Position numbers and translations under genes: made by a program
Assembly: GCA_039602395.1 (NCBI GenBank)
Contig: JBCNJP010000010.1
Span: 29,949,414-30,013,413 of the forward strand
Reading direction: 5' to 3'
DNA length: 64,000 nt
Source: Deinandra increscens subsp. villosa
Lineage: Eukaryota; Streptophyta; Magnoliopsida; Asterales; Asteraceae
The notes under the pieces: model-generated
Told to the model about the DNA's origin: nothing
Database searches by the model: none
The model's input: the letters and a program-made list of their open reading frames with translations, nothing else
Shown here: positions 10,138 to 21,166 of the stretch, in pieces
Position numbering within the stretch: the first letter of the stretch is position 1
How the letters are laid out: each line of letters begins with the position of its first letter

Positions 10138-12699
10138 GGAGTTTGTTTAATGAAGGACATTATTTGCAGGTTCGCTGCTAATTCATGTTTGTAAATTGCA
10201 CATTATAAGTTTTGTTTAAAAATTTTAGGATTATCGTTATGTAGTTCATCATTCATGTTCTAGCAGTATAAATTCAATTGGACTATTGAAGGCCTTGTTG
10301 GGCTTGTTTTCTTAATAATGTCCTACCCTCTAGTTTAACTTTATTTTTTCGAATTTTTCTCAATAGTTTTACTGGGAAGTATATTCTATGGAACATCTCC
10401 TTTGTTTCTGATAGAATCTTTGTTCTGTGCACTCCGCACACTATGCATTTGTGCTTTTCTTTTTTATTGCAGTATCAAATTGCTTTGTTTCTGATAGAAT
10501 CTTTGTTCAGTGCACTTCTTTTAGTTTTCTTCCTCCTATGTAGAACCATATTAACTTTTCTAACTGTTTCATATTTTGCTTGATAGATGATGAAAGAATC
10601 TCAAAGTAAAGACAATCTCATGATTCGGTGGGATACGGGTCTTAACAAGAATTGTGTTGTATATTTTGAATTCCCAAAGATGCCTTATTCTCTTCTACAA
10701 CCACATTATCAATTATATATTTTTGTAAGTTTATTATTTTTGTAAGTTTATTAGCTTGCTAACCTGCAGTTTGATATAAATCCAAGTATTATTTCCTTAG
10801 TTTAAAGTCCAATTGTTTTTTAGGTAATAAAACTCTTTTGGATTGCAAATTTTCCAAGCTGCACTGTAGTCTTGGGCATTAGGCTAAAGATGATTATTGT
10901 GAGTGTGTTTTATATAAGTTAGGTTTACCCATTCACTAATCATGTTTTGATGATTTGATGTTCCTTTCATCAGGTGCAATTATTTATTGTGTTTAGGTTC
11001 TCTAGAATGAAGAATTTTTTTAACTACGCTTAAGAAGGTAACTTGGGATTTTATTATATAACAAGATGTACAAAAGTCCCAATTTCAGTTTTATGTTTTT
11101 GTTGTTGTGTTGTTGCAGGTGCTAAATGTCTTAAGAAGCACCCAATGCCTAAATTTCATGCCATCAAGTATGTTTTCTTTTACATACAACATTCATGTGT
11201 TAGGATTATATAATTTCAGTTCAATCTCTTAAAGAACTTTTTTATAATTTTATAAAATAAACTTGGTTAAAGTGGTCTTGCTTTTACATTGATTACAAAA
11301 TTGAACTCAATTACATTGCTCTAGAATTTTTAACAGGGTCATAAGGGTGATGAACACTGCATGGCAATTCAAGTATTTTACATAATATCGTCATAAGATA
11401 CTTTGTCTTTGCTGGTTGGAGTTCTTCATTTGCTTGTACATATAGATGATTCTGAGTACGAATCTCTATAGTTTTAGGTAACTTTTGCATCACTTTTTCC
11501 TTCTTGAACATTTTTTAACATTAGTTAATTATGTTAATTATGCTTACTTGTGTTATTGTCAAGACTTTACTTTCACAACACATATGTGAAAGTAAGGACA
11601 TCACAGAAGCAAATCACTAATTGATTAATAATTTAGTTAAAAACAATAGAAGATAAAGTTAAAGAACACAGATCACATAAACAAAACTGATCTTGGTGAT
11701 TACAGGATTCACAATGCCTACTAATAAATTGAATATGCAAATTCGTACTATATAATGCACATAAAAAGATATGTCCATGGTGCAACTTTTTAACTCAATA
11801 TCAAGTGCAAAAATAAAACTAAAACCATAGATAAGAGAATCATTGAATTACTACAATGAACAAGTTGCGCTGTAGTATCTAAATTGCAAAATACCATGTA
11901 TGTCTGTTATAAAATGGTAGATAAGTTATACCCTAACATCTTTACATGAATGGATAATCTTATATTTTGCATGTCAATTTGCTTCCGTTCATCAATTGAG
12001 TTTTTGTTTATCATTTGGTTTCTACCTAAATTGTGATTCCCATTTATCGCGTGGTTTGATGTCCAATACAACAGAAGGTGGAGCAGGTGTGACGGTTTTA
12101 GATGAAAAACAAAGCCTGGTTGGGGAGTTTCAGAAACGTTGAGTGATATGCAATATGGATAGTGTGAATTGCTTCTGTTACTCCTCATTTGAACTCTTGT
12201 CATTTATAAAAATCAGTTTTTATGCTTTATTTCACTTCATGAGACCCGGGGTGTTCAGTTATAGGCGGTGATGCATTGAGGCCCCAGAAAAGGTACTTTT
12301 AGTTATTAAACCGTTAAGAGCACTCGTTGAAAATGACAATTAATCTCAACCTTACGGTTTTTGTTTTTAGGTGTTTTTGTTTCACAATACAGTGGTTTAC
12401 AAGTGCAACATGATGTGGTGTTGGTCCACTGGTTGCTATATGTTCTGACTTTTGAGGTTAAGATTTAATTGATTTTGTGGGTGATGACCTGTTTGACTTT
12501 TTGGAAGTCAACAAGAGAGAATTTGGATGGCTGCTGGTTGCTGTCAAGCTACTTAGTCTACATGAGTGGATGCTTGAAGATTGCTCTAGCGTGATACTAT
12601 ATTCTTATTTCTTTGCTGATTGTTTTTGTTTCTTTTGTATAGATTTACTTTTTTTTAATAGTTTTATTAGTTGTGTTTTTTGTAGGAGTTTATTTCCAT

Positions 12700-12832
12700 T
12701 TTGTTAGCCCATGGTTCTTTTAAGATGGGCTAGAACTTGGGGTGTATTCCAGGTCTTCCATGGTCATATATCTGTAAACATGTTTTTCTCTATCAATAGA
12801 TGTGGTGGTACTTACCCTTTAACCAAAAAATA
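12700..12832 (+). mobile_element. Possible LINE 3' tail
   Basis: TCTATCAATAGATGTGG, then ACTTACCCTTTAACC and a short A-rich tail resemble the end of the LINE at 50690-50733 (ATATATACAG, then GGGGTAACCCTTTACCC and A-run). No LINE protein is readable upstream, so this would be a very short 5'-truncated insertion inside Helitron A. It could also be chance similarity. Confidence 0.4.
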
Positions 12833-13957
12833 AATAAATTCTAGCTTGGTTTGATTTTCCTTTAATTGGTTTTATCTTTGTAGGCTAAATTCATTCATAT
12901 TGGGATTGTTTGAGGTTAATTTGAATGATCATTTGAATTCAACATATTTTGTTATGAACTTGTGATACATCTATAACTTCTATGCTTATGAATTTATTTT
13001 TCTTTTGTTGGCCGTGAGTTTGATTGTTATATGTTTATAGCTTTTATCTATTTTTCTTATGTAGACCGCATTGATTTTTAAATAAATGTATATGTATAAT
13101 ATAATATGAGAATAAAGTTTTCGGCTACCTCCAACGTTGACAAAAAAATCCATCTTTTAATTCTTATAATTTTAATCAACGAGTTCATAGCTCAAGGGTA
13201 TTTTGAGGCACTTGAGACTTTAAGGTTTTTAGATTCAAAATTGGGTGTGAGTAAAAAATACTCTCCAAAATAAAGACATGGGGTTTTTTTTCTGAAAATA
13301 AAGGATTCATCTACAATTGAATATTAGTATATAAAGAGGTAATGCCATTGAATGCCCGAGTCCAAACATGCCGTTTAAAAAAGTTCTCATAATTTTGTAA
13401 CAATTTTAGAATTATTAACGTGTAAAACACTTATAGTTTAAGAACTTATAAAAGTTTATTTAAGTTACAGAAAACTAAATAATTGATGTTCTTAACAAAA
13501 TATGTAAATAACTCTTCGTCATTTGCTAATTTACATAGATATCACAATAATCAAAAGTATTCTAGCTCTACAATCAAACACGGTCCAACCAAATTTGTAA
13601 ATAGATTAAAAGTTCATTATTACTCAACTGAGATATTGATATATTATACCGATGTTATGAATGCGAAAACTAATAAATGTACAATACAATATATCTGAGA
13701 GGATTGATAAACTAACAAAAAACAAGTATCACATTGGGTGATTGTCGCCGCCACCGCATTGCGCGAGTTTCCCCCTATGTCGTGAGCCTTGTAAACTGTC
13801 ACCACCGCTGAACATGCATGTACCGCATTATAAATTGTCGTTGTGGCGCATCATGCTAACAGAAACGAATATCATATTGTAAATTGTCGCTGCTGCCGAA
13901 CGCGAAAACATACGACAAATAACACATTATAGGTACCCTACTAGTATATATATATAT

Positions 13958-14122
13958 AGGGTTAGGTTTAAATGATTGAGAACTTTTGAGAACTAAATCT
14001 CCACCACTAATTTCAGTTGGGGACCACTACAATTCATGGGAGGGGGTATATGTAAATATAACTAGTGGCTTAAAATGGTTCTCAAAAGTTCTCTCAACCA
14101 ATTAGTTCTCAAATGATCCTGT

Positions 14123-14126
<4 letters not shown>
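13958..14126 (+). mobile_element. MITE family A, copy A1
   Basis: The element begins AGGGTTAGGTTTAAATGA and ends GTTCTCAAATGATCCTG between (TA)n tracts. Internal text AACTTTTGAGAACTAAATCT and CTACAATTCATGGGAGGG is shared with the copies at 14181, 28495, 38504 and 61960. The ends form an imperfect inverted repeat (CAAATGAGAAC against CATTTGAGAAC). It is non-coding. Confidence 0.85.
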
Positions 14127-14176
<50 letters not shown>

Positions 14177-14180
14177 GTAT

Positions 14181-14361
14181 AGGGTTAGGTTCAAACGAGA
14201 ACTTTTTGTTTTGAGAACTTTTGAGAACTAAATCTCAACCATAAATTTCAGGGGGGACCACTACAATTCATGGGAGGGTGGATACATGTAAATAAACTTG
14301 TGGCTTAAATTAGTTCTTTTTAGTTCTCAAATCAAATTGGTTCTCAAATGATCATCTCCCT
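14181..14361 (+). mobile_element. MITE family A, copy A2
   Basis: This is the same family and orientation as the copy 55 bases to the left, separated by a (TA)n tract. It starts AGGGTTAGGTTCAAACGAG and ends CTCAAATGATCATCTCCC. The flanking (TA)n makes target-site duplications unreadable. Confidence 0.85.
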
Positions 14362-14395
14362 ATATATATATATATATATATAGGAAGGATAAAAA

Positions 14396-14749
14396 TGAAA
14401 ACTGTAAAACACGTATCGGATCTTTGCTAGTGCATGATTAACATCGGAATTGTAAGACACGAGGTAAATAATAGATCTTTGATTGATTTCAAGCTCGGTT
14501 ATACAGAGAGAGATTACAGAGAGTAAACACACATGTAAACACACAGTTAAACTCACAACTCTCAACAACTGACTCTCTCTAACTGAGCTAAAACTATTTA
14601 TACCAACTCTGTCCAGCGGACCAACTAACCAGCGTACCAGATGGTCCGGCGTACCATCTGGTCCGCCTCTGGTCCGCTGAGACCAGAATATACAAAACTC
14701 TCTATTACATAACAAGACCTAGCACTAGACAACAAAACTTGTTCTAACA
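14396..14749 (-). repeat. E2 3' LTR (about 354 bp)
   Basis: The plus-strand ends are TGAAAACTG at 14396 and TTCTAACA at 14749, abutting the polypurine tract. The length matches the LTRs of E3 (360 bp) and E5 (350 bp), which also start TGAAAG. A TATA box (minus TATAAATAG) lies at 14594-14603. A cluster of GGTCCGC/GCGGACC palindromes lies at 14612-14684. The outer end is inferred by length and terminal bases. Confidence 0.7.
14612..14684. repeat. GGTCCGC palindrome cluster in the E2 LTR
   Basis: Several copies of CAGCGGACCA, ATGGTCCGGCGTACCAT and TGGTCCGC face each other and can form short hairpins. The same motif family recurs at 18296-18560, 18970-19015 and 28283-28495 in this element only. 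Confidence 0.85.
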
Positions 14750-14763
14750 AACTCCCCCTTGTC
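14750..14763 (-). other. E2 polypurine tract
   Basis: The minus strand reads CAAGGGGGAGTT immediately before the LTR start TGTTAGAAC. This is the plus-strand DNA primer site expected just upstream of a 3' LTR. Confidence 0.85.
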
Positions 14764-14789
14764 TTGTGCTAGTCTTCAGAAGCTTCGGT

Positions 14790-17700
14790 CTACGTCTTCT
14801 TCCAATGCTGAGTTCGGTTGTTCCCAGCATGGATACCAAAAGCAAAACAAACTCTGATCACTCTTTGAAATTGCAAAGCTTGTTCAGCATGCTCAATCTT
14901 GTATAGAATCTTGCAGTGATAGAGTTTGTCTATATCACCTTCAGACAAGTTGATTAACCACATTGGATCATACAATCTGATCACCATGTTATCCTCTTTA
15001 ACCACTATCACTACGTCTCCATTTCTTCATCGTAATACCACCATCTCAACGTGTTGATTCAGTCTTGCTCAAGCTTTTTCAAAGGAATTTTCTTCAGTTG
15101 AATCGGCTTCTTATACTTTAAGATCACAATCGGGTGAATATCGGTTGAATGATTAACATATTTAGGCCTTTGTGGAGTTAAGAACCTGAACTTGCCTTGA
15201 CATTCTTCTATCAACTTGTTCTTGAAAATCTCAGCCAACAAATTATTTTCATGATTCAAAAACGGCCTTCTTGACAAGTCTCTCACATCATACACTGGTA
15301 AAGTATTGAATCTTGTAGCCTGCTTCAAATACATCACCCCAAACTCCTTTTTAATTGCATAACATTTTAGTTCGGAGTCGTACATCCTACTTATTATTCT
15401 ACCAGTAGCTTCACCACCCTTTCTGTCGAAATATTTCTTTTGTTAAACAATCTTGGTCGGTTTTACTACTGGCATCTTCTTAGCTCTTTGTTCTTTTAAC
15501 CAAGCATCAAACAACATCTTCTTCTCTTCTTCCTCTTATAATTTATCAGATTCATTTGATTCTGGGTTTTCAGTTTCAGACTCTTTCTTCTTCAACTCCT
15601 CCTCTACTGTTCCTTCATCATCATTACCAAAGAAATTGAAACCTCCAGACTGATCATCAGCAGAAAAATTTCCATAAACCTTAGGATCATCTGGATATTC
15701 TTCAGCTGTCATATCTTCTACTTCTACATGCTCTTCTTCAAAATCCATCTTCTCATCAGAATTTTCTTCTTCATAGGAATCAGCAAAAGGAACTTTATCT
15801 ACATCATCCACATTTAATGCAAAAATAGCCGCCAATTGCTCTTTTGAATATGGATTTAAAAATTATCCTTCTTTCAGCTCAACTCTAGAAATTGGAGTTA
15901 CATCATATACTTCTTTCTCTGAAGACTCCCCCTGAGCCGTAGCAGATGGTTCAGCAGTAGCAGACGAAGTTCCCGCTGCACCAGCACTAGAACCATTACC
16001 ACCAACTCCTCCTTCAGGATCTGGATCCTCATTCAAATATTTCATTACATCATCATCATCTTTACAACTTTCCTCGGGATCTGGTCGTCTCTCCCCCTGA
16101 GCAGGTAAAGCTTTGAGCAACAAATTTAACTGCTCACCGAGAGTAATAGAAAGTTGTTGCAGTTTAGCTTTGTCAGGACCGATTTCACATCAAGAATCTC
16201 GACATTGAGCAAGAAAAAGATTAGATGAAGGAGACGGGATAATGAGAATCTAAGAACATCTATAACAAGACATAATAAATCAAACGATTCATTGATTATT
16301 GCTGAATGATTACAACGAACCGAATGATTACAAACTCGTCATAGGAAATCCATGGTCACATTGGGTTGAGCTCAAACCCAATGTGAGACTCTCTCTCTCT
16401 AGAATGGTGCTCACTCAATCTAGAGACTAATTCAGCAATTTCACGATCCTTTGCCTGATCTCTGGAAACCAATTCCTTTACCAAATTTTTCAGACCCCTA
16501 ATCTCAGCATGTTGCTGGCGATTAGTGGATTCTAACTCATCAAGTCGTGTTTGATGTAATGCCAGTCTCAGATCAGTAGAAGAGATGGTAGATGTTATAA
16601 AAGCAACTATAGTAGATGCAGATGCAGCAGTGGAAGCAGAACCAGAAGGTCTTCTGATAATCAACTTTCGTACAGGTGGAATACTGGAACTTTGAACAGC
16701 AGCAGATTTTGTGATTGGTTGTTCTGGTAGTGAAGACTGAGTAGACACTTTTTGCTTCTTACTTGGTGGAGTAAATCCTGACTTCTTGGCATCAGCAAGA
16801 AATGAACCTTGCTTCACTGGAACATTTGGCCGAGCCATATGTTTAATACGCTTGCCAGTGCCCACCATAGGAGCTTTGCCTTTATCCACAGGCTTTGTCT
16901 TTGTAACAGGCTCCTCCATAGCAGGAGAATAAGAAGGATCATCATCTTTATCCTCAACCTGTTTGGTTCTAGTCTCATACATTGAAGGAGGAATCCATAT
17001 TCTGAGACTTCAAGTAATCGATGTGTGCCTTAGAACCTTTCTTTACTGGAATTTCTCTGGTATTATGTAAGATTGTAACATAACTACCAGACTCTGAATC
17101 AGTAGCAGACGAACTTTCATTAACATCACTATCAGAAACATTAACAGCATCATTCCTTTCTTTATCCTGAGTAGTTACAGTTTCAGGTTCATTGACAGTC
17201 TCTTGAATAACTTGCTCTGGTTGTTGTTGTTGTTGCACAGGTGTCTGATCTTGTACTACCGGTTGTTGTTGATTTGGTGCTTGATCTGTTTGAGCATCAT
17301 GCTCTTCTTCTTCATTCTCAGCAATCTCAATGGGAAAACCTTTATCATCATACTCTAATTCATCATCGGAGCTTTCAGGATGTCTTGCAGCACCATCAGC
17401 AGGAGCTACATAGTCTGGATTAGCAAGATGACCAATTAGCTTTTTCACCGGTGGAGGAATATTGTTTCCTTTTCGCTTTTGATAAACCGGAATTTTTCCA
17501 ACCGCAACTTGATTCATATGCTTCATCACTAAAATTGCAGCCTGATCTTTTGGAAGATTTGGATGAAGATCATTTAAGATCATTTGTAAAAACCACGGAT
17601 ACATCAGACTTTTAACTTGTTTTGTCAATATATTCTCCTTCATGTAACTGAAAATCCATCCAGAAAAATTGAACTGCCGATTCATTACCAACGCAGTAAA

Positions 17701-18187
17701 AATGATAAAACTTTCAAATCAAACTCCTCTTGACCTCTTGTTCGATTCCCAAAACACTTGATAATTACATGCATCAAGTACTTGTACGGGGGACTCAAAT
17801 TAGCTTTGAGATACCATGGAACATATAACTGGCCATCGTACTTTATCCGTTGCAACAAAGCTATTAAGTCTGCTTCGTCAAATTCTGTTGAAAATCGGCT
17901 TGATCGTTCAATCTCAAAACCCTCCGAACATCAGCTTCAGAAATAATGACATCTGTTTGAAGAATTCTTGCACGGATAACCGAAGGAACTACTGAACAGT
18001 CTACTTGAGCTGTGTTCCAAAACATCATGAGTAAATCCTTGTAAGGTGTACACATGTGCGTAGCAGCATAACAAATCCTCGATCTTCTTATGAAATCAAA
18101 AATACCCAGAAAGTGAGGTTTCCAACGTGCTGAAGCATCTAAAAAAGCAAACACATTATGTTCTCCGTTTGATTTGAAATCTGCCAT
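14790..18187 (-). pseudogene. E2 ORF3, post-pol protein of unknown function (broken)
   Basis: I do not recognise a named family with certainty. The ATG at 18187 opens MADFKSNGEHNV. The pieces run 17864-18187, 17691-17863 (shifted), 16975-17691, 16356-16982, 15863-16123, 15536-15835, 15059-15385 and 14790-15011. Domain order: an N-terminal globular part of about 230 residues (IFDFIRRSRICYA, FWNTAQ, EADVRRVLRL, SPPYKYLMHVII, ALVMNRQFNFSGWIF, YPWFLQMILND); an acidic Glu/Gln-rich linker; a basic patch (GKRIKHMARP, PPSKKQKVS); a coiled coil (RLDELESTNRQQHAEIRGL); an acidic segment; and a C-terminal domain (MYDSELKCYAIKKE, RWWYYDEE, RLYDPMWLINLS, QFQRVIRVCFAFG). The same order and motifs occur in E3 at 39828-43152. 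The N-terminal part resembles, by eye, the plant mobile-domain or putative plant transposon protein families. No signal peptide or membrane segment supports an envelope role. Confidence 0.7.
16352..16390. repeat. 31-bp palindrome inside ORF3 of E2
   Basis: At 16356-16386 TCACATTGGGTT is followed by GAGCTC and AAACCCAATGTGA, a near-perfect palindrome with one unpaired A. It lies at the junction where the coiled-coil coding text stops. The 16190-16350 segment beside it is absent from E3, so the palindrome may mark a small insertion. Confidence 0.7.
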
Positions 18188-18968
18188 ATTTGAAACAATC
18201 ACCAACACAAACTATCATTAAAATCAACAAATATAATCAACATTACTAACAAACAACCCTAATTCCACTTGAAATGCTCGAACGATCAACTTTAATTGAA
18301 CCATTTGATATGCGGACCATTTGCGGACCAAAATTGGTCATGCGGACCATGTGGTCCGGCGGACCAGATACATTGATCGCGTACCAGATTAAATCATCTG
18401 GTCCGGCAGATCATTTTGTAGATCAAATTAGTCACGCGGACCATCTGGTCCGGCGGACCAGAATGTTGACCGTGTATCAGATTTAGTCAAACGGACCAGA
18501 CGCGGATCAATTCAAATTGGGTTCAAAAGTGGTCCGCCGCGGACCATATGGTCCGGCGGACGAACAGTTAACCGAAGAGTCTTTTGCAAATTTGATAGCC
18601 CAAATGATTTGTGTTGTGAAATCGAACACCAAGGATTGATTCTAGAGTTGATTGCGTTCATGTATATGTGTTTAAAACCAGTTAACATCAACACGAACCC
18701 TTTTATCCCTTTCAAGTTAGTTTTTGCGAAAAACCGAGACACAAAAACTTAAAAATAAACCAAACTAGACCACCAAATCGCAAATGAAGACAATCACCAG
18801 ATGCGGAATCGAAGCACCTACCTGTAGCAACAAGAATCACGAGCAACCGTTCGTTATACACAGAGAAATCGATGAAAAACACTTGAAGTGAGTGTTAGGG
18901 TTTTGCAGAGTAAAAATAAGATTGTCCGCGGGTTATTAGAACCCCGGATCAGATTGATCCATATATAC
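18187..18968 (-). promoter_or_regulatory. Putative ORF3 promoter, leader and 5'-UTR intron in E2
   Basis: In minus-strand order there is a TATA-like box (GTATATATGG) at 18960-18968, then about 140 bases of leader containing AAAACCCTAACACTCAC and C/T-rich text. A strong 5' splice donor, TTGCTACAG/GTAGGTGC, lies at 18822/18821. The first ATG of ORF3 is at 18187. The corresponding 3' acceptor is weakened here: TGTTTCAAATATGG where E3 has TGTTTTCAGATATGG. The E3 counterpart at 43150-43751 has the same order. This layout suggests a separate transcription unit, but nothing in the sequence proves expression. Confidence 0.5.
18296..18560. repeat. GGTCCGC palindrome array before ORF3 of E2
   Basis: About ten copies of GCGGACCA, TGGTCCGGCGGACCA and related text occur in both orientations. 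They lie inside the putative intron between the ORF3 leader and ATG 18187. A further small group is at 18970-19015, just upstream of the TATA-like box. Open frames across it are repeat artefacts. Confidence 0.85.
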
Positions 18969-19325
18969 CCAATGTGGTCCGCCAAGCGTACCATATGGTC
19001 CGCTGGACCACATTAAAGACCATTTTACCCTTTAGCCCTCAAATCTCACATTTTGCACCCGAAATTTCACCATTTTCAAATTTTAAAACATGATGAGCTG
19101 ATTTTAGCATCGATGGTGGTTCTTTCATCAATATTGAACCATATCTGAATTCAGTCGACCGTAAATAAAACAGAAAGAAAATCTTTTTGACTTTTATCAA
19201 ATTTATATCAAAACACACCCAAAATCTTTTTGATTTTCCGAACTTATGCTAAAACTCACCAAAAATATTTTTGAAATTTACTGAAATAGCAACAAAATAG
19301 AAACAAGAAATTTAAATGCGATAAG

Positions 19326-20734
19326 TTATATTTTTGTGATAGAAATAGCAGCCGAATTATCAATGAGAATTGGGGTAGTTAGAAAATTCAAACCGTAGTC
19401 GCGTAGTTGCTGTTGTATCCACAAGACTTGAGAACAACAACTAGAAGCAGCCACATATTCTGCTTCTGCAGTAGATGTTGCAACCGAGGTTTGCTTCTTG
19501 CATTGCCAAGAGACTAATCTCTCCCTCAAAAACTGACATCCGGCGTTAGTTGATTTAAAATTGATCTTGCACCCACCATAATCCGAGTCAGAATATGCTG
19601 ATAACTCAAACTTATTATCATTAGGATACCATATACCAAGATCCGGATTACCCTTCAAATAAGCAAAAATCCGTTTTACTGCTAACATATGCGAAGCTTT
19701 CGGAGCAGCCGGATACCTAGCACACAAACAGACAGCAAACATTATATCAGGACGAGATGCGGTTAAACACATAAGAGAACCAATCATAGCCCTAAACAAT
19801 GTCGGATCAACAGATGCACCGGATTCATGTGGTGCGATACCATGTGAAACCTGAATTGGAGTACTAGGAATCCGAACATCGCCAACTTTGAATCGAGTCA
19901 ACACGTCAGACACATATTTTGATTGATGCAAAAAGATGCCTTTAGCAGACTGTTTAACTTGCAGACCCAAAAAGAAACCCATCTCTCCCATTGAGCTCAT
20001 TTCAAACTTAGTTTGCATAACCCGCTCAAACTCTTTGCAGAAGTTGTCTTTCGTGCTACCGAAAATAATATCATCAACATAAACCTGAACCAGCAACAAA
20101 TCTTTCCCGTACTTCTTTGAAAATAGTGTACAATCCACCGTACCACGCTGAAAACCATTTTCAAGCAAGTGAGTTGAAAGGGTCTCATACCAGGCCCTGG
20201 GAGCCTGATGAAGACCATATAAAGCTTTGTCGAGCTTGTACACTTTTTCAGGAAAGTCTAGATCATAAAAACCAGGTGGCTGCTTCACATAAACTTCTTC
20301 ACGAATCTTCCCATTCAAAATCGCACTCTTGACATCCATCTGATACACTTTGAATCCGTGATGTGCCGCGAAAGCAAGAAATATTTTGATAGCTTCAATT
20401 CGTGCGACAGGAGCATAAACTCCATTGAAGTCAATGCCTTCTATTTGGGAAAAACCTTGAACCACCAATCGTGCCTTGTTTTTGACAATGACACCGCGAT
20501 CGTCTTTCTTACATTTAAAAACCCACTTTGTGCCACACGGTTCCTTAGAGTTCTTGGGTAAATCAACGAGATGCAAACGCCCAATTTTGTAAATTGCTGC
20601 AACTCTTCTTGCATTGCTTCTACCCAAGAAGCATCCTCCAACGCTTTATCAACATTAGAAGTTTCCACCTGAGATAGAAAACAGGAGTGAAAAACTTCAT
20701 TCTGAACCCCAGATTCTCTGATTTCGGCAATCAA
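19326..20734 (-). pseudogene. E2 reverse transcriptase and RNase H, truncated C-terminus
   Basis: Frame 20441-20734 carries the start (SWVEAMQEELQQF). After a frameshift near 20600, frame 19326-20627 (433 codons) carries the rest. RT blocks are KNKARLVVQGFSQ, APVARIEAI, YQMDVKSAILNGK, ALYGLHQAPRAWYE and an intact VQVYVDDIIFGS. RNase H blocks are AYSDSDYGG, STAEAEYVAASSCC and LIDNSAAISITK. The frame then runs into spacer sequence instead of the last 60 or so residues (the HSKTNHIDIRYHFIRD type block seen in E3). This is the longest open pol piece in the window, so E2 decayed more slowly or inserted more recently here than E1 and E3. Confidence 0.93.
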
Positions 20735-21166
20735 AGCATCAACATTTTATGCCAATTGATGTCGTGTACGAACTCCCGAAGATGGATCTCCAATAATGTT
20801 TTCTTGAGGATGAATATTGTGAATCCTAAGAATTATTGAATCAGAAACTGCCTGATTATCTGCCAAATTGTTTAAAGTTGCCTCTGCCACTTCTGAACTT
20901 TATAAATCACCAATCGATAACGAATTTGGTACAAAAGAACTTGTACTTGGCAGATGAATTTGATCATCTACAGGTGTTGATTCAGCTTCATGAAAAGTAC
21001 TTTCATCATCATCAGAAGAACTCATTGTTTCTAAACTAGAAGCACTCTGACTAGATGAAGCAATAACAGTTGAAGTACTTGGAAACTTATGAATCCATGA
21101 TCCTGGTCCTGGAGTTTTTAGTGAATGTAGCAAAGAAGCTAACACATCAGGATCCTCCTATTTATC
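20735..21166 (-). pseudogene. E2 hinge between integrase and RT
   Basis: A Ser/Thr/Asp/Glu-rich stretch (frame 20900-21145: TVIASSSQSASSLETMSSSD) without a known fold, ending at the nested LTR. It is equivalent to 46800-47290 in E3 and 1651-2357 in E1. The text HQLA-VRTRH near 20760 corresponds to the conserved VRTRHQI block of E3. Confidence 0.65.

Larger units (their letters stand above)
8977..13944 (+). mobile_element. Helitron A, non-autonomous (about 5.0 kb)
   Basis: The 5' end reads TCTATTACTATATATAATG directly after a (TA)n tract. The 3' end reads CTACTAG followed by T in the next (TA)n tract, so the element starts TC, ends CTAG and sits between A and T, the Helitron signature. The last 200 bases hold repeated GTCGCCGCC and AAATTGTCG text shared with Helitron B. 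The 3' hairpin is weak (GGTACC only). No Rep/helicase ORF is present. The interior is low-coding and gene-like (pyrimidine-rich leaders, AG/GT signals, T-rich introns), but I found no recognisable protein. Interior landmarks are a (CT)n tract at 9720-9770, 30-bp repeats at 10061-10137, a 33-bp direct repeat at 10401 and 10483, and a LINE-like tail near 12740-12832. Confidence 0.7.

Noticed and set aside
9400..12480. A host protein-coding gene with introns
   Set aside because: Splice-like signals exist, but no reading frame joins into a recognisable protein, and the region is bounded by Helitron ends.
14790..18187. Retroviral-type envelope gene
   Set aside because: No signal peptide, transmembrane segment or fusion motif is visible. 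Basic patches and coiled coils suggest an internal protein instead.
19326..20734. Endogenous pararetrovirus RT
   Set aside because: The domain text, the upstream copia integrase and the LTR/PBS/PPT context are those of Ty1/copia.
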